DNA of 64,000 nucleotides from Pseudomonas extremorientalis (GTDB lineage Bacteria; Pseudomonadota; Gammaproteobacteria; Pseudomonadales; Pseudomonadaceae): the NCBI RefSeq assembly GCF_001870465.1, contig NZ_MDGK01000058.1, positions 27,055 to 91,054 on the forward strand, given 5' to 3'. Each line of letters opens with the position of its first letter. Within the stretch, counting starts at the first letter, position 1. Below are positions 57,107 to 64,000 of this stretch, piece after piece. A program made the translations under genes and the position numbers. The notes under the pieces are model-generated. The model was not told where the DNA came from. It saw only the letters and a program-made list of their open reading frames with translations, and made no database searches.

Positions 57107-57535
57107 TTGAACACTGACGAAAAAATGACCGGGGACCTGTTCGAGGTGGATAAGCGCCTGTCACTCAAACCCGTGGTGGACTTCAACGCCTACCTGCGCA
57201 GCGCGTTCGGCGACGGCCCGTGCAGCTGCATCCGCTGCACCGATGGTAACGGCGATGAAAACGGCTATGCGTTCCAGCACAGCTTCACCTTCGACAGCAA
57301 ACCCACCCAGCGCCGCTTCGCCACCACGGCGGGCAGCGATGTGTTGCAGGTGTTGAAGAAAGCCTGGTTGTCGTACACCAAGGCCGAATTGCCCCTGAGT
57401 GGTGTGCTGGCGCTGGATACGGTGAAGGAGTTTGTCGAGCCGCAGTTGCACAAGCGGTTGGTACCGCTGTTTTTGGCCAGTGGGTTGGTCAAGGATGTCG
57501 ACGGTGCACTGCATCTGCAGCCACAAGCGGCCTGA
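57107..57535 (+). CDS. Hypothetical protein (142 aa) with Cys cluster
   Basis: I do not recognise the family. A TTG at 57107 with GAGGAA at 57094-57099 starts the frame; the nearby ATG at 57100 is out of frame and stops at once. The protein is soluble and contains 'GPCSCIRCTDGNGDENGY', three Cys in a CxCxxC pattern that could bind a metal, in the N-terminal third, and a helical C-terminal half ('VKEFVEPQLHKRLVPLFLASGLVKDVDG'). It is convergent with the YbdK-type ligase gene and may or may not belong to that cluster. Confidence 0.65.
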   Translation: MNTDEKMTGDLFEVDKRLSLKPVVDFNAYLRSAFGDGPCSCIRCTDGNGDENGYAFQHSFTFDSKPTQRRFATTAGSDVLQVLKKAWLSYTKAELPLSGVLALDTVKEFVEPQLHKRLVPLFLASGLVKDVDGALHLQPQAA

Positions 57536-57551
57536 TTGCTCGCGCAGTAGG

Positions 57552-58670
57552 TCAATGGGCAGCGCGACTCTGGGCCAGCAGGCGGTCGACCACTTGCTGC
57601 AGACACACGTGCTCATCGGCGCCCGAGGCCCGGGCGTCGGCATGGCAGCGCAATTGATCGACGGCGCTGTTGCCTGACGCCAGCAACCTATGCAGGTCAT
57701 CAAACAACTGAGGCTCGCCCATGGCCCCGGCGGTGGCCGCGAAGATGCGTTGCGCCTCTAGCAGCCACTGTTCAGCAGTGCCCATCGTCCCCTGGTCATC
57801 CAGCGCAAAGCTGCCCGCAGCACCGTAGCGCTTGGCCTGCCAGCGATTCTCCTTGAGCAGCCAGAGCGCCTCGGCGGTGAACCCGGCGCCGGGATGTTCC
57901 AGGGCACAGGCATGAGTAACCATTACCCGAAACAAGGTGGCGAGCACCAACGCATCCGCCAGCCTGGGGCAGGCATCGGTCATGCGCAGTTCCAGGGTGG
58001 GATAACGCGCCGCAGGCCGAATGCCCCACCACCCGTTGCCATCGGCCTTGATCGCACCGACGCGCTGCAGCAATGCCAAATAGCGCAAGTACGCCGACCA
58101 ATCGGTGAAGTGCTCGGGAACGCCCATGCGTGGCCACTCATCGCACGCGGCCTGGCGATAGCTCATGAACCCTGTGGGTGCGCCCTCCCAGAACGGTGAC
58201 GAGCAACTGAGGAGCAGCAATAACGGCAACCAGGGCGAGACCTGATTCATCACCGCGATGCGGTCGATTCCGGCCGGCACCTCGACATGCACGTGCAACC
58301 CACAGAGCACACTGCGACGCGCGACGTACTGGATGTCTTCGAACAATTGCTGGAAATGCACGCGGTCGGTGGCCGTTTGCTCGCGCCATGCCGCCAAGGG
58401 ATGGCTGCCGGCACAGACCACACCGAGACCGAATGCGCCCAAGGAGCGGGCGAGGTTGTGGCGCACGGTGGCCAGGTAATCCGCCGCCTCACTGCTGGCC
58501 TTGAACACCGGGGATGCCACCTCAATCTGGCCCTGGAACATTTCGAGGGCGAAGCCCGGGCCAATCGCCTGCCGGCAGGCCGCCAGCACCGCCGCAGACG
58601 GTTCGCCGACCATGTGCCGCGTGTGCAGATCGGTGATGAAATATTCTTCTTCGATACCGAAAGTGAGCAT
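57552..58670 (-). CDS. YbdK-type carboxylate-amine ligase (GCS2 family)
   Basis: A 372-residue ATP-dependent ligase of the glutamate-cysteine ligase 2 family. 'LTFGIEEEYFITDL' at residues 2-15 carries the metal-binding Glu residues; 'GGSHPLA'-like 'CAGSHPLAAWREQT', 'SVLCGLHVHVEVP' (family HVHVxxP), 'SPFWEGAPTGFMSYRQ' and 'YPTLELRMTDACPRLADALVLATLFR' follow. Such enzymes join an amino group to a carboxylate and have weak glutamate-cysteine activity; the natural substrates are mostly unknown. It starts five bases after the methyltransferase stop and is the third gene of a three-gene operon with a diiron-like protein. Confidence 0.88.
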   Translation of the reverse strand: MLTFGIEEEYFITDLHTRHMVGEPSAAVLAACRQAIGPGFALEMFQGQIEVASPVFKASSEAADYLATVRHNLARSLGAFGLGVVCAGSHPLAAWREQTATDRVHFQQLFEDIQYVARRSVLCGLHVHVEVPAGIDRIAVMNQVSPWLPLLLLLSCSSPFWEGAPTGFMSYRQAACDEWPRMGVPEHFTDWSAYLRYLALLQRVGAIKADGNGWWGIRPAARYPTLELRMTDACPRLADALVLATLFRVMVTHACALEHPGAGFTAEALWLLKENRWQAKRYGAAGSFALDDQGTMGTAEQWLLEAQRIFAATAGAMGEPQLFDDLHRLLASGNSAVDQLRCHADARASGADEHVCLQQVVDRLLAQSRAAH

Positions 58671-58675
58671 GACCT

Positions 58676-59620
58676 TCAGCGCAGACGGGTGACGGTGAGC
58701 GCGACCACCGCAATCCGCTCTACCCGCTCGTAGCCCGGCTTATCCAACTCTTCGCCAAATACGTCAGGGTCCAATTCACGGTAGGTCCAGCCGAACGCAT
58801 CGCTGCCGAGCAATGGCTTGACCGCCGCCAGGAACGGGTCCTCGCCCGCGACTATCGCCACACCGGTATACAGCACCAGGCTGCCACCAAGGGCCAGGCG
58901 CCCCAGGGATTCGCCGGCGATGCGCACCGACAACTGCTCACCCAATGCACCGCCACCGTGGCGATAGGCGCGTTGACGGTCATCATTCATGTACGGCGGG
59001 TTGGCCACGATCAAATCGAACTCGCCCTCCACGCTTGCCAGCACATCGCTGTGGTAGGCGCTGACATTGCTCAGCCCGGCCAGCTCGGCATTCACGGCGG
59101 TCATGCGCAGGGCGCGCGGGTTGATATCAACCGCCAACACCTGCGCGTCATGTCGAGCGCGGCCGATCACCAGTGCCCCCACACCCGCGCCGCAGCCGAT
59201 ATCCACGGCGCGCTTGAGCGGTTCGAAGCGCTGTTGCAGATGGGCTTCGATCACCTGGGCGAAGCGGTAGCTGTCGGGGCCGAAGAACACGGCATCCGGT
59301 TCAGTGGTGGGGTATGCGGAATGCGCAAACAGAAGATCGTCCAGGCTGGACCAACGCACCGCGCTGCGCCACAGCGCGCCATGCGGTTCGACGACATCGG
59401 CTTGTTGCAGGTCCTCGCGGAAGGTGTCGGGCACCAGGTCGCGGTCAAACGGCATCGACCAGCCGAATACGTCGCGAAGGTCCGATGCCTGGGAGGCACC
59501 CCGACGTTGATAGACGCGTTCGTGGGTCAAGGGCGTCGGGGTGATGAAACGGTAGCCGAGCTGCTTCAACCCACAGCCCAGGTTCAACAGGGCGCGGTCG
59601 GCCAGATGTTGTGCAAACAT
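58676..59620 (-). CDS. Class I SAM-dependent methyltransferase with NPPY motif
   Basis: A 314-residue protein. An N-terminal ~125-residue domain precedes the Rossmann fold, where motif I is 'AVDIGCGAGVGALVIGRA' (residues ~138-155), the acidic loop 'VLAVDINPRAL' and 'FDLIVANPPYMNDD' with NPPY at 207-210. NPPY is typical of N-methylation of amides or ring nitrogens (PrmC/RsmC-like). It starts ten bases after the diiron-like gene, with its AAGGAA ribosome site overlapping that gene's stop, and precedes the ligase. Its substrate is probably a small molecule of this operon, although an rRNA or protein target cannot be excluded. Confidence 0.85.
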   Translation of the reverse strand: MFAQHLADRALLNLGCGLKQLGYRFITPTPLTHERVYQRRGASQASDLRDVFGWSMPFDRDLVPDTFREDLQQADVVEPHGALWRSAVRWSSLDDLLFAHSAYPTTEPDAVFFGPDSYRFAQVIEAHLQQRFEPLKRAVDIGCGAGVGALVIGRARHDAQVLAVDINPRALRMTAVNAELAGLSNVSAYHSDVLASVEGEFDLIVANPPYMNDDRQRAYRHGGGALGEQLSVRIAGESLGRLALGGSLVLYTGVAIVAGEDPFLAAVKPLLGSDAFGWTYRELDPDVFGEELDKPGYERVERIAVVALTVTRLR

Positions 59621-59630
59621 GGGAAGTTCC

Positions 59631-61010
59631 TTAGCGCAATCGCGCGCGCAATTGAATAAAACGGCGGGTCGCGTACAACCCGGCGGGCGTGCAATGGCGT
59701 CGCGCCGACATCCACGGGATCAGTGCGTTGAGCTGCTGTTGATCGGACAGGTTGCACAATGAATCAACCAGCGCCTGGGTGTCCGGGTCCGTCGGGCGTT
59801 GCTGCTCGCGGGAAAACCGGCTGCCGCGCCCGGGCCGCACGGGCGGCACACGTTTGTCACTGATCCAGTCGCCGGCGATCCAATCGTGCAGCACCTGTTT
59901 TTCATAGCCGCTGAACACGCCGAACATCGCCGCGCCCGCGCCCTCGATCAGTTGCCAGAATCGACTTTCGGCCGGGTCCTGGTTGCGCTTGATCCAGCCC
60001 TTGTCTTCCAGTGCCTGGAGAAAGGCGCCGATCTGCCCCGGCTGACCCAGCCACTGGTTGACGGTCTTGCCTTCGAAGCGGCAATAGTCCGAGTGCATGT
60101 GTTGGCCGAAGCTGCGCTTGCGCTCGAGCATCGCGACCACTTCGTCCTGCAGGTTGAAACCGCTGATAATCGCGGTGGTCCCCGGGCCCAGGTCGTTGAG
60201 GCGGTACCCCTCGGCCACCCGGCGGTAGAAATCCGCCCTGCCCTCGCCCAGCGGCAGCAGGCTCAGTACCGACTGCGCTGCCTTGCAGGCGTGGCCGCTG
60301 CTGGCGTTGTCGATGGTCACGTGCAGGGTGAAGTAATACGGATCGATGCCCAGTTCGCTCAACTCGTAGGCGGTGATCAACAGGTGCAGGGGCAACTGTT
60401 CGTAGCCCAGGTTGAAGCCGATGATCTCCGGCAGGAAGTCCTCGGCACACAATCCCAGTGCCAGTTGCAGGGCACCTTGCAGGTAGTGCACATCTTCGAG
60501 ACCGGCGTCGCTGTCGGCATCGTGTTCGTTGAGCAATTTGCGGTAGATCACCACATGGTTCTGTGCGGCTTCACCATCACCCAACTCTTCAAGGTAGGTG
60601 GTGAGCAGGCCGTCGAAACTCGGGGCGTGCCAATAGCGCAGCAGGCCGTTCAGCCAAGCGCCGTCGACCTGTTTGGTGGGGGCGACGTGCTGCAGGAAAT
60701 ACAGCGCATGGGCCTTGTTCTGAAAATAGCGACGTGGTCGACCTTGTTGGCGTTGTTCAAGGTAATCGGCATAGGCTTGGGCCACCTGCGCGCAGCGCTG
60801 CTCGACCCAGGCAGGCAGTTGCTCGGCCATCTCGGGCAGATCGCTGGCGGCGTCTCGCATTTGCGTCAACTGCGCCAGCAGGAAATCCCGCGCGATCTCT
60901 TCGGCCCCCTGGGCTTCACCGTAAAGCTGTTGGTACAGCCGCTGGTATTGGCCGGGCGCCGAGTGGGTGATAGAGGCCGGTTGGCCTGACAGCGCTGTAA
61001 GAAGCGTCAT
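59631..61010 (-). CDS. Iron-containing redox enzyme family protein (heme-oxygenase-like diiron, HDO)
   Basis: A 459-residue protein. The heme-oxygenase-like core has possible metal ligands in the right order: Glu in 'YLEELGDG' (141/142), His152 in 'QNHVVIYRKLL', Glu204 in 'NLGYEQLPLHLL', and 'YYFTLHVTIDNASSGHACKA' with His230, Asp234 and His240. These enzymes use O2 at a diiron site for N-oxygenation, C-C cleavage or similar steps in natural product pathways (UndA, BesC, SznF). The C-terminal ~200 residues are family-specific. ATG 61010 with GGAAAC upstream. It is the first gene of the operon with the methyltransferase and ligase. Confidence 0.85.
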   Translation of the reverse strand: MTLLTALSGQPASITHSAPGQYQRLYQQLYGEAQGAEEIARDFLLAQLTQMRDAASDLPEMAEQLPAWVEQRCAQVAQAYADYLEQRQQGRPRRYFQNKAHALYFLQHVAPTKQVDGAWLNGLLRYWHAPSFDGLLTTYLEELGDGEAAQNHVVIYRKLLNEHDADSDAGLEDVHYLQGALQLALGLCAEDFLPEIIGFNLGYEQLPLHLLITAYELSELGIDPYYFTLHVTIDNASSGHACKAAQSVLSLLPLGEGRADFYRRVAEGYRLNDLGPGTTAIISGFNLQDEVVAMLERKRSFGQHMHSDYCRFEGKTVNQWLGQPGQIGAFLQALEDKGWIKRNQDPAESRFWQLIEGAGAAMFGVFSGYEKQVLHDWIAGDWISDKRVPPVRPGRGSRFSREQQRPTDPDTQALVDSLCNLSDQQQLNALIPWMSARRHCTPAGLYATRRFIQLRARLR

Positions 61011-61201
61011 GATGGCAGTTTCCGCAAAGTCCGATACAACCAGGCCTCCCCGACAAGGAGGCCCCGCAAGAGCGCTCAGTACCACACGCTTCTAAAGTGA
61101 AGAGCATCGGGGTGTGCGGAAAATTCAATTGGGGTTTGAAAGCTGCGGATCGGCGGTCCGCGCTCGGTTTTTCGCCGGCGCGGATATGTTGAGAGAACAC
61201 A

Positions 61202-61232
61202 TGTGGCGAGCGGGCTTGCCCCGCTCACCACA
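61202..61232. repeat. REP-type hairpin repeat
   Basis: TGTGGCGAGCGGG and CCCGCTCACCACA pair with one mismatch around a five-base loop. It lies between the glpV-like gene end and the diiron operon start and may act as a terminator for the glycerol operon. Confidence 0.75.
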
Positions 61233-61252
61233 CTTAGCAGTTACAGGGGTGT

Positions 61253-62995
61253 TTACTTGCGCGCCGCCTCCCACTGTTTGAGCAGATCGTTGTAGCCCAC
61301 GGTCTCGCCTTTCGGCTTTTCGTCGGCCAGTTTCGGTTTCGGCGCGCCCGGCTGGTCGAACCAGTATTGCGCGTCACGCTCAGGGTTCATTTTCGGGCCA
61401 CACACCGGTTGCACCTTGGAGCGTTCCAGGCGCGTCATGATCGCGTCCTGTTCCTTGGCCAGGTTGTCCAGCGCCTGTTGCGGAGTTTTCTCGCCGCTGG
61501 CGGCGGCGGCGATGTTGCTCCACCACAGTTGCGCCAGGCGTGGGTAGTCCGGCACGTTGGTGCCGGTCGGAGTCCACTCGACGCGGGCCGGGCTGCGGTA
61601 GAACTCCACCAGGCCACCGAGTTTCGGCGCCATGTCGGTCATGGCCTGGGAGTTGATGTCGGACTCACGGATCGGCGTCAGGCCGACGATGGTTTTCTTC
61701 AGCGAAACGGTTTTCGAGGTCACGAACTGCGCGTAAAGCCAGGCCGCGAGTTTCTGTTTCTCAGGCGTCGACTTGAGGAAGGTCCAGGAGCCTACGTCCT
61801 GATAGCCCTTCTTCATGCCCTTTTCCCAGTAAGGTCCCACCGGCGACGGCGCCATACGCCATTTCGGCGTGCCGTCGGCATTCACCACTGGCAAGCCCGG
61901 TTTGGTCATGTCGGCGGTAAACGCGGTGTACCAGAAGATCTGCTGGGCGATGTTGCCCTGGGACGGCACCGGGCCGGATTCGGAGAACGTCATGCCCGCC
62001 GCTTCCGGCGGCGCGTAGGCTTTCATCCAGTCCACGTATTTCTGCGTGGCAAACACTGCGGCCGGGCCGTTGGTGTCGCCGCCACGGGTGACGCTGGAGC
62101 CTACCGGGTGGCAGTCCTCCACGCGAATGCCCCACTCGTCCACCGGCAGGCCGTTGGGCAGGCCCTTGTCGCCGCCACCGGCCATGGAGAACCAGGCATC
62201 GGTGAAGCGCCAGCCCAGGGACGGATCTTTCTTGCCGTAGTCCATGTGCCCATACACACGCTTGCCGTCGATTTCCTTGACGTCTTCGCTGAAGAACTTG
62301 GCGATGTCTTCATAGGCCGACCAGTTCACCGGTACGCCGAGGTCGTAGCCGTATTTTTCCTTGAACTTGGCTTTCAGCTCCGGACGCTCGAACCAGTCGG
62401 CGCGGAACCAGTAGAGGTTGGCAAACTGCTGGTCGGGCAACTGATAGATCTTGCCGTCCGGCGCGGTGGTGAAGGAGATGCCGATAAAGTCCTTGATATC
62501 CAGGGTCGGCGAGGTGAAATCCTTGCCTTCGTTGGCCATCAGGTCGGTGATGGATTCGGTCTTGCCGTAGCGAAAGTGCGTACCGATCAGGTCCGAGTCG
62601 TTGACCCAGCCGTCGTAGATGTTCTTGTCGGACTGCATCTGGGTCTGCAGCTTCTCCACCACGTCGCCTTCCTGCAACAGGTCGTGGGTCAGCTTGATCC
62701 CGGTGATTTCAGTGAAGGCCTTGGCCAGCACCTTGGACTCGTACTCGTGGGTGGTGAGGGTTTCCGACACCACGTTGATCTTCATCCCACGGAACGGTTC
62801 GGCGGCCTTGATAAACCACTTCAATTCCGCCAACTGCTGGTCGGCCGTGAGGGTGGACGGTTTGAACTCGCTGCCGATCCATTTTTTCGCGGCATCTTCG
62901 TACGCATCGGCCCAGGCCGAAGCGCTCAAACCGCTCATAGCCAGTACGGCGGCCAATGAAATGCTATGTCGCAGCTTATTGTTCTTATTCAACAT
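61253..62995 (-). CDS. glpV: Glycerol ABC transporter substrate-binding protein (GlpV-like)
   Basis: A 580-residue periplasmic protein, unusually long for a binding protein, as is typical of GlpV. Signal peptide 'HSISLAAVLAMSGLSASAWA', then 'DAYEDAAKKWIGSEFKPSTLT', 'ETLTTHEYESKVLAKAFTEITGIKL', 'QQFANLYWFRADWF' and 'VGSSVTRGGDTNGPAAVFATQKYVDWM'. It captures glycerol for the GlpSTPQV importer. ATG 62995 has a strong AGGAGG ribosome site. A small membrane protein and a permease gene precede it on the same strand. Confidence 0.9.
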   Translation of the reverse strand: MLNKNNKLRHSISLAAVLAMSGLSASAWADAYEDAAKKWIGSEFKPSTLTADQQLAELKWFIKAAEPFRGMKINVVSETLTTHEYESKVLAKAFTEITGIKLTHDLLQEGDVVEKLQTQMQSDKNIYDGWVNDSDLIGTHFRYGKTESITDLMANEGKDFTSPTLDIKDFIGISFTTAPDGKIYQLPDQQFANLYWFRADWFERPELKAKFKEKYGYDLGVPVNWSAYEDIAKFFSEDVKEIDGKRVYGHMDYGKKDPSLGWRFTDAWFSMAGGGDKGLPNGLPVDEWGIRVEDCHPVGSSVTRGGDTNGPAAVFATQKYVDWMKAYAPPEAAGMTFSESGPVPSQGNIAQQIFWYTAFTADMTKPGLPVVNADGTPKWRMAPSPVGPYWEKGMKKGYQDVGSWTFLKSTPEKQKLAAWLYAQFVTSKTVSLKKTIVGLTPIRESDINSQAMTDMAPKLGGLVEFYRSPARVEWTPTGTNVPDYPRLAQLWWSNIAAAASGEKTPQQALDNLAKEQDAIMTRLERSKVQPVCGPKMNPERDAQYWFDQPGAPKPKLADEKPKGETVGYNDLLKQWEAARK

Positions 62996-63027
62996 AGAGA
63001 CCTCCTGGTTGTTTATTCATAAGGGCA

Positions 63028-63303
63028 TCAGCCCCAACGCATCACACTCAACAGCCATACCAGGGAGAGCGCGGACGCTACCCAGATGCTCCAGTCGGTA
63101 ACGCCGATCACCAGCAAATGCAGGTAGGCGCTGCCGAGAAGACCGATAAACAAACGATCACCACGGGTGGTGCTGATCGGCAAAAAGCCCCGCCGGGGGA
63201 TACTCGGCGAACGCAGCTCCCAGGTGGTCATGCCCGCGAGGATCAGGGCTATGCCGCCAAAGAACAGCGCGGTGGGGGTGGTCCAGGCCATCCATTCCAT
63301 CAT
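63028..63303 (-). CDS. DUF2160 small membrane protein (GlpU-like)
   Basis: A 91-residue protein with about three hydrophobic segments ('TTPTALFFGGIALILAGMTTWELRSPS', 'LFIGLLGSAYLHLLVIGVTDWSIWVASALSLVWLLSV'). DUF2160 proteins regularly stand between glpQ and glpV in glycerol ABC transporter operons (GlpU in rhizobia) and are of unknown function. ATG 63303 has GAGGAG five bases upstream; a second ATG follows directly. It is seven bases from the permease stop. Confidence 0.85.
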   Translation of the reverse strand: MMEWMAWTTPTALFFGGIALILAGMTTWELRSPSIPRRGFLPISTTRGDRLFIGLLGSAYLHLLVIGVTDWSIWVASALSLVWLLSVMRWG

Positions 63304-63310
63304 CGACTCC

Positions 63311-64000
63311 TCAGACCCGGCCCAGGGCAAAGCCCTTGGCCACGTGGTTGCGAACAAACCAGATCACCAGCATGCCGGGCAGGATAGTCAACACCCCCGC
63401 CGCTGCCAGCACGCCCCAATCGATACCCGATGCCGACACCGTGCGCGTCATCACTGCCGCAATCGGCTTGGCGTTGACCGAGGTCAGGGTGCGCGCCAGC
63501 AGCAGTTCGACCCAGGAAAACATGAAGCAGAAAAATGCCGTCACACCGATGCCGGAGCCAATCAACGGGATAAAAATCTTCACGAAAAACTTGGGAAACG
63601 AGTAGCCGTCGATGTAGGCGGTTTCGTCGATTTCCTTGGGCACGCCGGACATGAAACCCTCCAGGATCCACACCGCCAACGGCACGTTGAACAGGCAGTG
63701 CGCCAGGGCCACGGCGATGTGCGTGTCGAACAGGCCGATAGACGAATACAGCTGGAAAAACGGCAGCAGAAACACCGCCGGTGGCGCCATGCGGTTGGTC
63801 AGCAGCCAGAAAAACAGGTGCTTGTCACCGAGGAAGCGGTAGCGCGAAAACGCGTAGGCCGCCGGCAGTGCCACACTCAGGGAGATCACCGTGTTCAGGC
63901 TCACGTAGTACAGCGAGTTGAGGTAACCGGTGTACCAGCTCGGGTCAGTGAAGATCACCTTGTAGTTGGCCAGGGTGAAGTCCTGCGGAAACAGCGTCAG
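63311..64000 (-). CDS. glpQ: Glycerol ABC transporter permease (GlpQ-like), 5' end outside window
   Basis: The frame is open to the window end at 64000, which gives 229 C-terminal residues; the gene begins beyond the edge. Visible parts: 'FPQDFTLANYKVIFTDPSW', 'YYVSLNTVISLSVALPAAYAFSRYRF', the EAA loop 'VPKEIDETAYIDGYSFPKFFVKIFIPLIGSGIG' and a final transmembrane helix 'ILPGMLVIWFVRNHVAKGFALGRV'. This is a MalG-type sugar permease, and the neighbours make it the GlpQ of the glycerol importer. Confidence 0.88.
   Translation of the reverse strand: MTLFPQDFTLANYKVIFTDPSWYTGYLNSLYYVSLNTVISLSVALPAAYAFSRYRFLGDKHLFFWLLTNRMAPPAVFLLPFFQLYSSIGLFDTHIAVALAHCLFNVPLAVWILEGFMSGVPKEIDETAYIDGYSFPKFFVKIFIPLIGSGIGVTAFFCFMFSWVELLLARTLTSVNAKPIAAVMTRTVSASGIDWGVLAAAGVLTILPGMLVIWFVRNHVAKGFALGRV

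Noticed and set aside
1..64000. Mobile element, prophage or genomic island
   Set aside because: No transposase, integrase, phage structural gene, tRNA boundary or clear shift in base composition was seen; the only repetitive DNA is short intergenic palindromes.

Overview
The window reads as a chromosomal segment of a fluorescent pseudomonad (Pseudomonas fluorescens group). The evidence is the high GC content, the dense two-strand gene packing, the OprD-type porin, the Pseudomonas-type glutaminase and GlpV-type glycerol binding protein, and two families of dispersed palindromic intergenic repeats of the kind known from P. fluorescens genomes (one around a 'gcgggcttgcccgc' core, one around 'gtgggagggggcttgcccc'). 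I saw no transposase, integrase, prophage, CRISPR array, tRNA or rRNA. This is housekeeping-like accessory chromosome rich in transport and catabolism.

Layout. 0-6.5 kb: two GNAT acetyltransferases, a TPM-domain membrane protein, an RsbQ/KAI2-like alpha/beta hydrolase whose end overlaps a PAS histidine kinase gene, a divergent DapF paralog and a small P-loop kinase. 6.5-11 kb: two divergent L,D-transpeptidase-type proteins, a creatininase-family hydrolase, a lipoprotein and a secreted protein of unknown function. 11-14 kb: a GntR / MFS / COG3618 lactonase-type amidohydrolase catabolic unit with a clear operator palindrome. 14-18.3 kb: single genes (YfcF-like GST, DUF924, DUF1624 membrane protein, LysE exporter, GFA-family protein, GNAT). 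18.5-25.3 kb: one long minus-strand operon with LacI regulator, binding protein, two permeases, ATPase, GpdQ-like glycerophosphodiesterase and OprD porin, probably an uptake and cleavage system for phosphodiesters.

25.6-28 kb: carboxynorspermidine decarboxylase and dehydrogenase (polyamine synthesis). 28.1-32.6 kb: IclR regulator divergent from an amino-acid-type ABC importer coupled to an FAD amine oxidase. 32.8-38.7 kb: glutaminase, a hypothetical, an AraC regulator and a sulfonate-type set of two divergent paralogous binding proteins plus an FMN monooxygenase, with no permease nearby. 38.9-49.7 kb: a sugar or polyol catabolic cluster: GlpK-like FGGY kinase and split transketolase on the minus strand; ribose-type ABC transporter, two SDR dehydrogenases, SorC-type regulator and transaldolase on the plus strand. 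These fit import, oxidation to a ketose, phosphorylation and entry into the pentose phosphate pathway.

49.8-57 kb: aquaporin Z, SotB-like and other MFS transporters, a BASS-type transporter with an AraC regulator, an ArsR-type regulator and a nitrate/sulfonate/taurine-type binding protein. 57.1-61 kb: a tight three-gene operon (heme-oxygenase-like diiron protein, NPPY methyltransferase, YbdK-type carboxylate-amine ligase) that looks like a small uncharacterised biosynthetic unit. 61.2-64 kb: the 3' end of a glycerol ABC transporter operon (GlpV, DUF2160/GlpU-like, GlpQ cut by the window edge). The best candidates for undescribed biology are the hydrolase-histidine kinase pair, the diiron/methyltransferase/ligase operon and the DapF paralog that lacks the second catalytic cysteine. 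All functions are inferred from reading the sequence; no database search was run.
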